NCBI RefSeq assembly: GCF_963678635.1
Contig: NC_087066.1
Coordinates: 28,711,301-28,775,300 of the forward strand
Direction of reading: 5' to 3'
Source of the DNA: Symsagittifera roscoffensis
Lineage: Eukaryota > Xenacoelomorpha > Acoela > Convolutidae
DNA: 64,000 bases
Shown: piece by piece, positions 1-11,589 of the stretch
How the letters are laid out: each line of letters opens with the position of its first letter
How positions within the stretch are numbered: position 1 is the first letter of the stretch
Position numbers and translations under genes: made by a program
Notes under the pieces: generated by a model
Told to the model about the DNA's origin: nothing
The model's database searches: none
The model's input: the letters and a program-made list of their open reading frames with translations, nothing else

Positions 1-447
1 GCCAAACACTATTTTGATTCTCATTATACGGTCACTTATTCTCTCAACCTCAATGACATCTTCAACCAGTTCTTGGCGCACCAGTATACCAACACCATAG
101 GTGCCAGATGAGCTACTGCTGTACCAGAACTTGTACTTAACTGAGCGTTCACCAAGCGTAGTAGTGCTGTTTCTTTTGTATCATACCTCTTGTACGAATC
201 AGATATCTGCGTTTCTTCTTGCTAACATTCGGGCAACTTCATGCGATCTTCCCTTCATCGTCCCAACGTTTACTGTACACACCTTTAACTTGAGTCCTTC
301 TCTACGGTCATGTGTACGGCTGTTTAACCCAGAGATTCTTAGTACTATCTGCCCATTTAAGGGCCGCTGGGGACTGATGGCCATTGGCTGATTTTGTGCT
401 GTCATAGTTAAGTGAAGCGGGGGGTTTTACACACCGGATGCCCTTCC
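1..447 (-). mobile_element. RTE-type LINE, 5' end with broken endonuclease
   Basis: On the minus strand a leader containing GGAAGGGCATCCGG (434-447) is followed by a frame reading KVCTVNVGTMKGRSHEVARM. This matches the start of the apurinic endonuclease (exonuclease-endonuclease-phosphatase fold) of RTE-clade LINEs, where NVGT..GR is typical. The frame is broken by two TGA codons near 171-199, after ADI and after FVQEV, where the family has residues of the conserved QE..W stretch. It then continues to the window edge through YGVGILV and VERISDRIM, both typical of this domain. The element is therefore a decayed copy whose reverse transcriptase would lie outside the window. The leader motif and domain order are seen directly; the RTE assignment is from family knowledge. 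Confidence 0.82.
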
Positions 448-452
448 TGGCG

Positions 453-1134
453 TGCTCGGGTGGGTTTCTTTCTTCAGACAAATTTCGCCTTTTTAGCTAG
501 CCATTTTTGACTGAACTTTTTTACATCATTCAAAAGGTATTGTTGTCCTTAGCTTAAATTTGAAACGGTCTTTTACTTTTGATCGATTTTGTTGAGTTAT
601 ATGGGTTTAAAAATTGCCATTTTGGCCAATTTGGGACAATTAACGCGCGATATATTTCGCGCTATTAACGCGTAAGCGGAGATTTAACCCATCTTAGAAA
701 TCGTTTCAAATTGGTTTAAAAAAAATTATTTGCCATACTTGATTTGTTACATGGGGCAAAATTTGTCCTTTTGCACTTTATATGGCGTGCGGCGGGACGA
801 TTTTCACTTAAAAAAGTCTTGAAAAAATTTTGAAGAAAAAAAATTCATTTGGTTTTAAAACATTTAATTTTTTTAGTGTTATTACTGGTCCATAAACCTT
901 AAAAGGCTTTGTCATGGATGCTTGAAGCGTAGAGGTGGGTTGATTTTCTCAAAAATTGGTGTATGGGGGTTAGTTTTTTTTTGGCGTGGGGGGATTATTT
1001 TCACACAAATCTCAAATGTTAGAAAACAATTGTGTTATTTTATTACATTTAATTTTTCATGTTATTACTGCTCCATAAACTTTTAAAGGCAGTCGGAACA
1101 TTCAGAGCTTCACCCTGATACGAGCAGTCTTGTT
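453..1134 (+). repeat. Family A repeat, rearranged copy
   Basis: The copy starts truncated at GCTCGGGTGGG and ends with the usual family A right end (AGTCGGAACATTC, a damaged CTTCACCCTG hairpin arm, then CGAGCAGTCTTGTT). The TTACTG-TCCATAAAC segment occurs twice, near 880 and 1065, so part of the right half is duplicated. It abuts the LINE leader with only a few bases between. Confidence 0.8.
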
Positions 1135-3534
1135 AGTTAATAGTGTTAATTAATTTTGTTGCTAAAACTTTCAAAGTTTCCAGAAAACTTTTTCTGATAT
1201 TGCATTGTTGTTTGTAACTTGATAGATGTAAGGTATCATTCGGTAAAAAGTAAGAAAGTGGACGAACATCACTAGGACAACCATCCACTATGCGAACTTC
1301 CGAGGGTATATATTCACATAATTCCTTCACAGAGTTGCCAATTTTGCGCAATTTAGTTTGCCTATGGTGTATTCAGTTTTTGACTTGATGCTGCAATTGC
1401 CCAAAATGCAAAAAAAGATGGCTTTCTATCCTTCTTTTATCTGCAAATAATATTTCAAAACAAAACCAGTGCCAGCTCAAATTTTCTGCGCTATTCATCT
1501 TTTTGACTTTACCGATTTTGAAAAAAAACGAATTTTTCAATCTGGGGTTTTTTATAAAACCAAATTTGAGTTTTCGATTGACAGTTTGTGACTCAAAATT
1601 TTTTTGTGTCACATGAAAAATTATGAAACCTTGAGTCCAGAATTTCACTAAAAAATTCGGTCTACGACTTGTTTTTTTTATAAAATTACGTAGGTGTGAA
1701 AAATTAATTAGTCCATTTTTGATTTACGTGCGCGTTTTTACGCAAATTTCTATCGATGCGTATCTTGTTAATAGCTGAGAAATGTGTTCCACGTTGAACT
1801 AAACAAGTTTTCAGATTCGAAATAAAGATTGAAAAAGAATTTTGTAGATCTGAAAAAACTAAGAAAAAAAACTTTAGACTTTAGAACTGACTTCAAAAAA
1901 AAACAAAATTTTAACCTACTCATGATGTAATTATGCGTCTTTTTAACACTTCATAATCCGTTTGGCCCTCAAAAAATAATAAGATTTGAATCACATAAAT
2001 TTTTCTAAGAATGGTAGAAACTAATCAAGTTCAAGAAAAATTAAGTCGTTTCCTAGTTACAATTAATTTCAAAACTGTGTCAATCGCTTTTAATTAAGGT
2101 TGGTAAAAAAAATTTTTAAAAAAAGCAGGATCAATCATTCTGTACAATACTTTCACAGTATTTTTTTTATCGTGTAACACATGTCTTGGTACAGTCTAGC
2201 CAACCAAAGATTTTCCAAGCCTTTTGCTTTTGTCAGAGTGTTTGCAGAGAAATTGATGGTGCATGCATCTTGTTTTGGTTAAACATCTGTTAGTGCAAAC
2301 ATCCAAGTTTACATACTTTCCTAATAATCTGACGTCCAAAAATTAAGAAAGAGCTCAGCGTGCCCGTTTTCATTTTAGAGAAAAACTGCGGTTGCGTTCT
2401 ACTAATAATTGCCCTTACGCGCAAGCAAAAAAAATACTTAAGAAAACTGTAAGACTGTGAAGAACTTCTTAAAACGCGTTTCAGGAGGTTTTCAGCCATC
2501 TTTATTATAAAAATATCAGTTGTTTGATTCTAAAAGATTTGCAATAGTGCTCTGAAGCACTAAAAGCACTCAAAAAATTTGCACTAAAATCTGACTGAAC
2601 CTTGATCGGTATCAATTAGTTGTCGAAAAATTTTTAAAAACCATAAGTTGTTGATAATTTCAAAAGTCAAGTGTAGAATTTTGAGAAACTTGAAATAAAT
2701 ACGCTCGAATAGGTTGCCTCAATTCAATTTGGAAAGCTCTTCTCAGCAAGCAAAAATTAGTTCAGAGCATGGTGAAGTGGCAATTTTCAAACCCCCTAGA
2801 ACTTTATAGAATATAGTTGAAAATTGCTTTTACATTTGAACTCAAGAAGTTGAAAACTTTAAAGGGAGCAAAAATTTTTGGTAAAACCTATCATACTGGA
2901 ACCTATCTGGCAAAACCTATCAAAAGAATAGAAAAACAACCCCAAACTTAAGTATTACCCAAATTTTTGGAAGCCAGAACAATGACATCACTTTGTACTT
3001 GCTTCGCCCAGATTTGAGCTGTTTCGTTTGCGACTGACATACTTAGAGTTTTAATGGTTGGTTTATGTATACTTGGTACAGTTTAGATAGAGCTACGGTT
3101 TTAAATCAATTACTGCTCAGCTTATCTTAAGTACATTAACACTGGATTGAAAAAATGAAAAAACATAAAATCAGTGAGTACAAACACTTCGTAAGCATCG
3201 CGAGCAAAAATGGTTCCGAACAAGATTCTGGACTGTCTTGTAAACATTTTTTAGCTGTTGCAGGAAGTTAACTGTTCAAAATTATAATTAACTGTCCGAA
3301 ATTAATTGTATACCATGCTTTCTTTGTTCCCAACTCTAATGCTAACTTGCATCTAATTGAAAATTCGAGAAAAAAATTTGTTCAAATCTTGACACCTTGT
3401 CTTTTTTCTAATCATAAAGGACTGCCAAACCTCATAAAACAATTTTTCTAACTTTTATGGTTTGAGTTGCAACAAAATCTGTGATAATTTTTTTAAAAAG
3501 TAGCTTAATCAACCAATATGAGTGAATTCAAATT
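1135..3534. other. AT-rich intergenic DNA, no gene seen
   Basis: All frames are short and without recognisable motifs. Long A and T runs dominate. I see no RNA gene, no tandem array and no clear transposon ends here. Confidence 0.6.
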
Positions 3535-3760
3535 ATACAACGGCAGTCTCAGCATAAAATTTGTCAGTAAATTGTTGTTCCGACTTTCGATACGAAAGTA
3601 ACGGAATATTTGTGCTCGGGTCGGGTTTTTTTTTTCTTCTGACAAATTTCGACGCAATTTGTCAGAAAAATTTGTTCTGGCTTTTTATACAACGGCAGTC
3701 TCAGCATAAAATTTGTCAGTAAATTGTTGTTCCGACTTTCGATCCGACTTTCTGGCTTTT
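3535..3760 (+). repeat. Family A left-end fragments in a local direct duplication
   Basis: A ~62-bp block ending in TTGTTCCGACTTTCGAT occurs at about 3535-3597 and again at about 3687-3749, a spacing of 152 bp. The first copy continues into the family A left end (ACGAAAGTAACGG, TTTGTGCTCGGG, CTTCTGACAAATTTCGAC). The second stops after the first 15 bases. This looks like a truncated insertion followed by a local duplication. Confidence 0.7.
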
Positions 3761-5667
3761 TAAATAGCCGAACCGCTTGAGATTTACCGGAAAAAAAGTG
3801 ACGATGCAATAAAAACACATAGCGTGACAAACTGACAGTGTACTCTGTCTGAAACTATTCTTTGATTTATCAAAAACAATTCATCACATCGGCACATCTG
3901 GTGCGACCAACAAATCGTACAAGATACCCTAAAAAAATATTTTAGATTGATGTTACAGTTAATATACTAAAATTTATACGCTTCAAAGTTTCCGACTACA
4001 AAAACTCAGAAAACCATGTTAAATGATTTAATATTGTTGATAGCATCAAAAATTTATCACTGAATAACATCTATCAGGAATACACAACTCTGATGGGGAA
4101 TAACATAACAACAGAACAATTATAACGAATAACATAATTAAAGATCTCGATAAAAACTTGCAAAGTTTTCTTCAAAAAGTGATTTGTTTTTTATAATTTT
4201 TGAAATATCCGTTTCAAACTTTAAAAAATTTGCGAAAGCCAGTTAGATTGTTTACTTCGCAATCCAAATTAATGACAGATTTGAGTTAGTTTTGACAAGC
4301 ATTCCACAAGACTTCTCCATGATCAATTGACTAAACAAAAAAATCTTGGATGGAGAATTCTTAATTTACCATATTTTGCCTCCGTATCCTCAAAACAAAC
4401 CAAACTTAATTCAAAATCAACTAATTGAAGTAAAAGTTTTGCAAAGTTTTTATTAAAATAACATAACTGAAAACTTAGTATCCCTCAAGTTTATTTAAAA
4501 GAATCAAAAATTTTCTACAATAATTCAAAATCTCATGAAGGTTTGCCTGAGATACATATTGTTTTTTTTGTCGTCGATGAATAGGTTCCTCTCTAGCAGT
4601 CCAGTGGTGTCACATTACTTTCCAATTCCATAAATACAATCCAGGACAATTTATCTTGGATTTTTAAAATGTTTCACTTTTAACAAGGTTAAGCCACGAT
4701 TCTCTGGAGACAGTTAAATTTACGGTTCACTTTTACTTTCTGAAGCAATTTGTTGTCAAGCAAATGGCTTTTACTTCAAATTAACCTTCAAAGTTCTCTA
4801 AACCTCCAATCCCAAAGCACCTATGCTAATTCAGATTGAATAAGAAATTGATGTTATAGCCTAATCCCCCAAAGATAAATGTATAACATTTCGCAAGAAC
4901 CAGTTCACTGTCTCAGTCTAACTCGTCTTATTCTGTACAACCCAATGACAGTTATGAAACAATCAAGCTAATATTCCACTGAATTAAGACCTACAACTTT
5001 AAATTTTAGCATCATCCTTTTGATATAACGAATTTCAGACAATCAAAGAGGACAAAAACTAGAAAAAGCTAGATAATTGTCGTTTTAGGGAAGATCATGC
5101 AGTTTAGTTTCAACAAAATTTGAAATCAAAACTATTTTTAGGATAACAGAAACGAAAACAAAAGTTGAAAGCAGAGTGCAACGATCACATTCATAAACAG
5201 CAAATTTAGAAACACCAACTGGAGTTACAGATTCTTCAACCACGTTCTGATGCAGAAACAAACAAACCGACAGAACTAAAAAAAATAGACATTTTTCTGT
5301 TTGAAATGCAGTTCAAAATCATATATGATTTACCTACCTTTTAAACATATATATTAAAAAACACTGTTGCAACAGCACCTCTAAGACCTACAACAAGAAT
5401 AATTTAAAACGATTTTAACGACTTTGAGCAAAACGACTTTATTAATTTTGAAAAATTTCCAAACAAAGTTTAAAAAAGAGGAAAACTACAAATCATAGGT
5501 TGCTCACAATAAATTTTTTTTGTACCCCGAAGTCAGCCCAAAAAACAGCAGATGAAACAAAAAGACATTCATAAAACCAATACCTACTGTATTTATGTCG
5601 GTTAAAACATTCACACAGAAATATAACAGTTAAACATAACAATTTAATAAAAGAAGACATAAAAAAA
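3761..5667. other. AT-rich intergenic DNA, no gene seen
   Basis: No frame resembles a protein family, and no transposon termini or tandem arrays were recognised. Confidence 0.55.
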
Positions 5668-6200
5668 CAAGAGTGCTCATATGAGGGCGAAGCCCTGAAT
5701 GTTCCGACTGCCTTTTAAGGTTTATGGAGCAGCAGTAATAACATTTAAATAGTGAAATGAAATTTTTTTTTCTAAAATTTGAATTTTTTTTTTGAAAACA
5801 ATCCCCCCACACGCCATATAAAGTACAAAAAGATAGATTTCGTTCCTTGTAACAAATCAATTATGGCAAATAAGCTTCGTTCAACAAATATGGAACGATT
5901 TATAAGACGGAATAAATCTCCGCATAGGCGTTAATAGCGCGAATTATATCGCGCGTTAATTGTCCCAAATTGGTCAAAATGGCCAAAATGGCAATCTTTA
6001 AACCCTCATAACTTTGCGAAAAATGATCACAGGTGAAATATCTTTTCAAATTTAAGTTTAGGACAACAATACATTTTGAATGATATAAAAAAATAATTCC
6101 GTCTAAAATGGCTAGTTAAAAAGTCGAAATTTGTCTGAAGAAAAAAAACCCACCCCGAGCACAAATATTCCGTTACTTTCGTATCGAAAGTCGGAACAAT
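5668..6200 (-). mobile_element. Family A element, full length
   Basis: Reverse-complement copy bounded by the right-end hairpin (AGGGCGAAGCCCT) at 5683-5697 and the left end (CGTATCGAAAGTCGGAACAA) at 6180-6200. The internal palindromic core with GCGCGTTAAT and CGCTTAnGCGTTAATAGCGCG is present. No coding capacity. See 28894-29430 for the reference description of the family. Confidence 0.85.
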
Positions 6201-6521
6201 AACTATAACTTTCAATTTGACGAAATAGAAAAAAAAATCGTACTTGTAACAAAGGTATACAACATTCGAATAAATTGAAACTAAACCAAAATTCACAAGT
6301 GAAATTTTTAGAATCGTTTTAAACCAAACGCAACTATTAGACTAAAAAGAAACCTAACACCTCTCTGTCTCTCCAATGGAACAATCAGTTCACAGTTCAG
6401 TACAATATAAAATACACATTTATCAGAAAAAAAATTGTACTAGAAAAATATTTCACGAAAGACAAACCAAATCCTTTGGAAAGTGTTACTGTGCTACAAT
6501 ATTGATTTTCTCTACAGATAA

Positions 6522-7056
6522 TTGTTCCGACTTTCGATACGAAAGTAACGGAATATTTGTGCTCGGGGTGGGTTTTTTTTTCTTCAGACAAATTTTGACT
6601 TTTTAACTAGCCATTGTTGACGGAATTTTTTTTATATCATTCAAAAGGTCTTGTTGTCCTGAGCTTAAATTTGAAAAAAATATTTCACCTGTGATCAATT
6701 TTCGTAAAGTTATGGGGGTTTAAAGATTGCCATTTTGGCCAATTTGGGACAATAAACGCGCGATAAATTTCGCGCTATTACCGCGTAAGCGGAGATTTAA
6801 GCCGTCTTAGAAATCGTTTCAAGTTGGTTGAAAGACGCTTATTTGCCATAATTGATTTGTTACAATAGCGAAATCTATTCTTTTGTCCTTTATATGTCGT
6901 GTGGGGGGATGATTTCATAAAAAAATTTCAAATTTTATGATTTTTCTTTTTTTCATTTTATTTTATAACATTTTTTTATTAATGTTACTACTGCTCCATA
7001 AACCTTAAAAGGCAGTCGGAACATTCAGGTCTTCGCCCTGATACGAGCAGTCTTGT
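6522..7056 (+). mobile_element. Family A element, full length
   Basis: Both ends are intact: TTGTTCCGACTTTCGATACG on the left and AGTCGGAACATTCAGG to CGAGCAGTCTTGT on the right. With the copy at 5668-6200 it forms a head-to-head pair separated by ~320 bp of unique DNA. Confidence 0.88.
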
Positions 7057-7084
7057 TTTATTTGGATGAGACAGACAATTTATC

Positions 7085-7213
7085 TGCACTTAGGGAATTC
7101 CATGAAAAGTGTATGACTAGCAGTTTTTCATTTATGAAAATTGTATGGCTAGCTCTTTTGGTCAATCGAAATTTTCCAGTGCAGTTATTTGATTTTCTTT
7201 TCTGACCAATTAC
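7085..7213 (+). repeat. Fragment of foldback family F
   Basis: The stretch with GAAAAGTGTATGACTAGC, GAAAATTGTATGGCTAGC and CTGACCAATTACAA matches 55,760-55,925 inside the large foldback element, in the same order. It sits between two family A copies. Confidence 0.65.
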
Positions 7214-7772
7214 AACAAGACTGCTCGTATCAGGGCGAAGCCCTGAATGTTCCGACTGCCTTTTAAGGTTTATGGAGCAGCAATAATAACTTAAAAAATT
7301 TAATGAAATAAAATAAAATGAAGTTTTTTTTTCAAAAATTTGAAATTTTTTATGAAATTCATCTTCCCACACGCCCAGAGCTCAAATTTGAAAAGATATT
7401 TCAACTGTGATTTTTTTAAATAAAGTTACGGGGGTTTAAAGATTGCCATTTTGGCCAATTTGGGACAATTAACGTGCGATATATTTCGCGCTATTAACGG
7501 GTAAGCGGAGAGTTAATCCGTCTTAAAAATCAGTCCAAATTGGTTAAAAGAAGCTTCATTGCCATAATTGGTTTGTTACAAGGAGCGAAATCTATCCTTT
7601 TGTACTTTATATGGCGTGTGGGGGTTGATTTTCATTAATAAAATTTCACATTTTAGAAGAAAAAAAAATTTTGTTTTTTTTTTCATTGAATTTTTAAATG
7701 TTTTTACTGCTCCATAAACCTTAAAATGCAGTCGGAACATTCAGGACTTCGCCCTGATACGAGCAGTCTTGT
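7214..7772. mobile_element. Composite of two family A pieces, head to head
   Basis: 7214-7375 is the right third of a family A element on the minus strand, stopping at CACACGCC. It joins directly at ~7376 to a plus-strand piece that starts inside the element (CAGAGCTCAAATTTGAAAAG) and runs to a complete right end at 7772. The composite has right ends at both sides and no left end. Confidence 0.8.
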
Positions 7773-8139
7773 TTACATTTTAAGCAAGCGCAAGACTAAA
7801 TTGTAGATTTTACTGTAGAGCAAAATTGTTTTCATACGAAACGGTTTTCAATTGAAACGGAAAACAGTTAAAGTTACGAACTACATTTTTTCTACAGAAT
7901 TTACAATACCACTGATACACAATTCTGTACTTCAAACCCACCGAGCAACACTAATCTAATCACTAAAATATAAAAAAAACACCCGAAACCAATTGGAACA
8001 ATATAGTTTAACCCACACTCTAATTTCACAACGGCAGAGCTTACAACATGAGAATCACATTTAAATAAATGCAAGAAAAGACAAGAGATTAATTTTGCCT
8101 TGTAAAATTTACACAAAATCCAAAATTCAAATTTACAAG

Positions 8140-8660
8140 GATAGCCGGTTACTGTGCAAGTAGCTCAAAACGTTCCGACCAGTCTCAGAAAATACAAAGG
8201 TGTTATCTCAAATTGGCATATTTTTTTTCTGCATGTTGAAAAATAAAACTTAGGCATAGTTCAAAGTCATAGTAAAAAACTATAGTCAAATGGGAAACAG
8301 TTATGAAAGAAAAATGAATAGAAAACAAAAAATGATCTTTTTTCTTAAATTTTTTTCAAAATTTTTTTTAATTTTTCAATCATTTGATTCCCAAAATGGC
8401 GCCAAAAACCTCCAAAAACTACCTTTGATTCTGTAAAACTAAGTTATTGCGGCTTAAATAAGTTTAATAAGCTATTGCTTTCACTGAGTACCTTACTAAT
8501 TAGCTCGACATTATACCAAAAATCAAAATTTCAAACCGGTTTTTCTCGACACCATAAAAAATTTTTTCAAACTTTCAAAAGTCGTTCGAATCACAACTGA
8601 AAAGGTTTTAATATGATATATCACTCAATTCTGTCCGAACAAAATTTTTTAGGCATCCTC
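8140..8660 (+). repeat. Family B interspersed repeat, copy 1
   Basis: Begins ATAGCCGGTTACTGTGCAAG and GTTCCGACC, and continues with a T/A-rich body containing AAACCGGTTTTTCTCG. The same order occurs at 21,407-21,960 (+) and ~51,490-52,020 (-). No coding capacity or clear terminal inverted repeat was seen. Confidence 0.7.
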
Positions 8661-8732
8661 AATAAATTAATGTTCTTACAAAAATGAACTCATCAAAAGA
8701 ATGCAAGGTTTTTGTTCCTTTTCCCCCACCTG

Positions 8733-9095
8733 CATTACGAGGCCAAACTGTGCATTCTCTGCATTTTAAGCGGAATCAGCAACAGGCCAAAATCAGATTT
8801 GTCGCCGAATTCGCAAAATTGCTACTTTTCTTTGATCTTCTATGCTGTTTTGGATTCCACAAACAAATAGCTAAATCATTGTACCGCTCAAAATCGCTCG
8901 AAAAGTAGGTGAATTTGCTTAATCCGCAATTGTATTTGAGGAATCCAGAACAGTTTGTGGAATCCATAAACAATGATAAAACATTTGTATCGTTAAATTG
9001 AGCAGTTGCGGAATCCGCAACTGTAAGTGGAATCCGCAAATTGTAAGTGGAATCCGCAAATTGTAAGTGGAATCCGCATTTTGTTTGCGGATTCC
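8733..9095 (+). repeat. Family C repeat (GGAATCCGC-rich), copy 1
   Basis: Starts TTACGAGGCCAAACTGTGCA and carries many copies of the near-palindrome GCGGAATCCGC. Relatives lie at 9725-10115 (opposite orientation), 15,806-16,045 and 58,840-59,075. It is probably a non-autonomous element, but ends and target duplication were not resolved. Confidence 0.6.
9021..9080 (+). repeat. 20-bp tandem repeat, 3 copies
   Basis: The unit TGTAAGTGGAATCCGCAAAT repeats at exactly 20-bp spacing, with the last copy diverging at its end. It lies inside the family C copy and explains the GGAATCCGC richness. Confidence 0.85.
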
Positions 9096-9205
9096 CTTTA
9101 CTTATATTTTTATGTGTATTAGCCCTTAAAGTTATATCTTTTAAATACATGATTTGATTTCACCAGAATAAATTTTACTAGATTAGAATTTACCAGAATA
9201 GATCA

Positions 9206-9655
9206 GTGTTTGGGATTAATGGAATCCCAATTACTGACCATTATTTGGGATCGATGAAGTCCCAAATACTGAACTAATTCAACGATTTGCTATGCGGTGG
9301 GTTTCTCATCACTCTCAACCTAATGACTCCAAATAATGGATATATTCCATGTTTATTCCACATTATTACAGTTTTTGGGATTTCAATTTTGACCAGTATT
9401 TGGGATCGATGGAATCCCAAATACTGACCTAATTTGGCGATTTGCTGTGAGTTGTGTTTCCATACACTCTCAACCCAATGACAACAATTACTGCATTTAA
9501 TCGGCGTTATGCTTCCAAAATCAGTATTTGGGATTGACGCAATCCCAAATACTGACCTAATTTGTCGATATGCTGTGTGTTCCGTACACTCTCAACTCAA
9601 TGACTCCAAATATTGAAATTGTTCGGTGTTGTGGTTCCAAAATACTAAAAGATGA
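9206..9655 (+). repeat. ~140-bp tandem repeat, about 3 units
   Basis: Each unit contains an inverted repeat of the form AGTATTTGGGAT-N-ATCCCAAATACT, followed by CTAATT-GCGATTTGCTGTG-like sequence, ACTCTCAAC(C/T)(C/T)AATGAC and a TTCCAAA end. The hairpins are at about 9205-9270, 9388-9442 and 9525-9560. Divergence between units shows an old array. Confidence 0.7.
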
Positions 9656-9724
9656 CATCCACCGATTTAGGTAACCAATGTTTCAAGACTTGTTTGTGGA
9701 TTCCGCTGACAATTGTTAGGTCTT

Positions 9725-10115
9725 TCATTTTAAATTCCGCATTGCGAGAGATAAGAATTCCAGCTCAGCTTTTAATTGTTCATATGCAAGTTGAGTATTG
9801 AACAAAATTTGGAAACCACTTACAGTTTGCGGAATCCACTTATATTTGCGGATTCCGCTTAAATTTTGCGGAATCCACTTACAGTTGCGGAATCCAGAGC
9901 AACTAGCTATATTTGATTGTTGCGGAATCCGCAACAAAACAAATGTGCCGACAAAATTTACGTTAAAGGTATTTCTATGCGGAATCCACTTATATTTTGG
10001 AACAAAAATTAAGACTTGTCTCTGGAAATCAGGAACATACAGACACAAAATTGTGCTCCTTCCAGTGCACAGTTTGGCCTCGTAATGTGCAAATTTAACA
10101 TGTAAATTTGTTGAC
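9725..10115 (-). repeat. Family C repeat, copy 2
   Basis: Inverted relative of 8733-9095: GCGGAATCC motifs recur, and it ends in GTGCACAGTTTGGCCTCGTAATG. Together with copy 1 it brackets the tandem array at 9206-9655 in inverted orientation, so the whole 8.73-10.1 kb block could be one larger element with inverted ends. Confidence 0.6.
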
Positions 10116-11059
10116 AACATTGTCCGATTGCTATGAAAATTTACATACAGACTAATAAGGCCACGACAAACATATTTAACTCAACCTCGTAAAACCACTC
10201 ATTACACTAATATACTGAAGGTCGTTTGAGGTTGGGGAAAAGGAAAAAGAACCGAATGTAAAACGCACAACAAAATCCAAATGCTAAAAACGTGAAGACC
10301 AAATAAGCGACAAAACTTCTGTTTCTAACCAGATAAAACTTGTAGCTACCAAAGGAATCATACACAAAAAATTTAAAGCACTCCAATGCCTCAAATGATG
10401 ACAAAATATTGCTTCAATTACCAAAAAACGCCCAAAAGTTGCATGACAATCAAAATGGAAAAAAATTTAGAAAAGAGAAAAAAAATGGATGACAATCAAA
10501 AGTTTTGAATAAAAAACGCACAATCTTTTTTAATTTGGAATATGGCGCAATGTCAACTGTTTTAAGTTCAGCAAAAAATTGAATAACATCAAAATGTTAG
10601 ATAATGAAATGACTAATATTAAACAAATTCCGGAAGAAATTAAATGCAATTACCATAAAGCTTGCAGCAGCAGAAAGTTATTGGACCACAAATACAAATC
10701 ATACGCACCTACCAACGATAATGGATCCATTACAAATGATCAAATTAGTGAAAAATGATATTTTAAACGCAACATTATCAACTTTTTTTCTAATTTGAAT
10801 ATCAAAATCTTTAAATAATTAAAAGTGGTGCAAAAATATGGTTTTAAGTTCAACCAAAAAAAAAATAAAGAAATACGCAAAAAAGTTTTATAAATTTTTT
10901 ATTTGCAGACTTGTCTAACAATATAAGTTGAAAACCTCAAACGCATAGAGTTGTTTTATTGTTCAAAATATTTTGATTGTATTGGATTACAAAAACGAAT
11001 TGAACTTGCATCTGTAGAAAATATACTTTATAGTCCTTTGACTTTTATGTTCAAAGCTG
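10116..11059. other. Intergenic DNA, no gene seen
   Basis: Only short frames without motifs, and A-rich tracts. Nothing recognisable. Confidence 0.5.
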
Positions 11060-11589
11060 ACAAGACTGCTCGTATCAGGGCGAAGCCCTGAATGTTCCGA
11101 CTGCCTTTTAAGGTTTATGGAGCAGTAATAACCTTAAAAAGTTCAATGAAATAAAACAAAATGAATACTTTTTTTTTCAAAAATTTGAAATTTTCTTAAT
11201 GAAAATCATCCCCCCACACGCCATGTAAAGTACGAAAAGATAGATTTCGCTCCCTGTAACAAACCAATTATGGCAAATAAGCTTCTTTAACCAATTTGGA
11301 ACGATTTCTAAGACGGATTAACTCTCCGCTTAGGCGTTAATAGCGCGAAATATATCGCGCGTTAATTGTCCCAAATTGGCCAAAGTGGCAAACTTTAAAC
11401 CCCGTAACTTTACGAAAAATGATCACAAATATCTTTTCATATTTCAGCTCAAGAAAACAAGACCTTTCGAATGATATAAAAAAAATTCCGTCAAAAAAGA
11501 CTTGTTAAAAAGTCGAAATTTGTCTGAAGAAAAAAAAACCCACCCCGAGCATAAATATTCCGTTACTTTCGTATCGAAAGTCGGAACAA
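11060..11589 (-). mobile_element. Family A element, full length
   Basis: Right-end hairpin (CAGGGCGAAGCCCTG) near 11,076 and left end (TCGTATCGAAAGTCGGAACAA) up to 11,589; all internal landmarks are present. Close in sequence to the copies at 5668 and 6522. Confidence 0.88.

Noticed and set aside
1-447. Alternative genetic code reading TGA as an amino acid in the LINE frame
   Set aside because: The three main genes use standard codons and one TGA falls at a non-Trp position. Ordinary decay of a dead LINE explains both stops.
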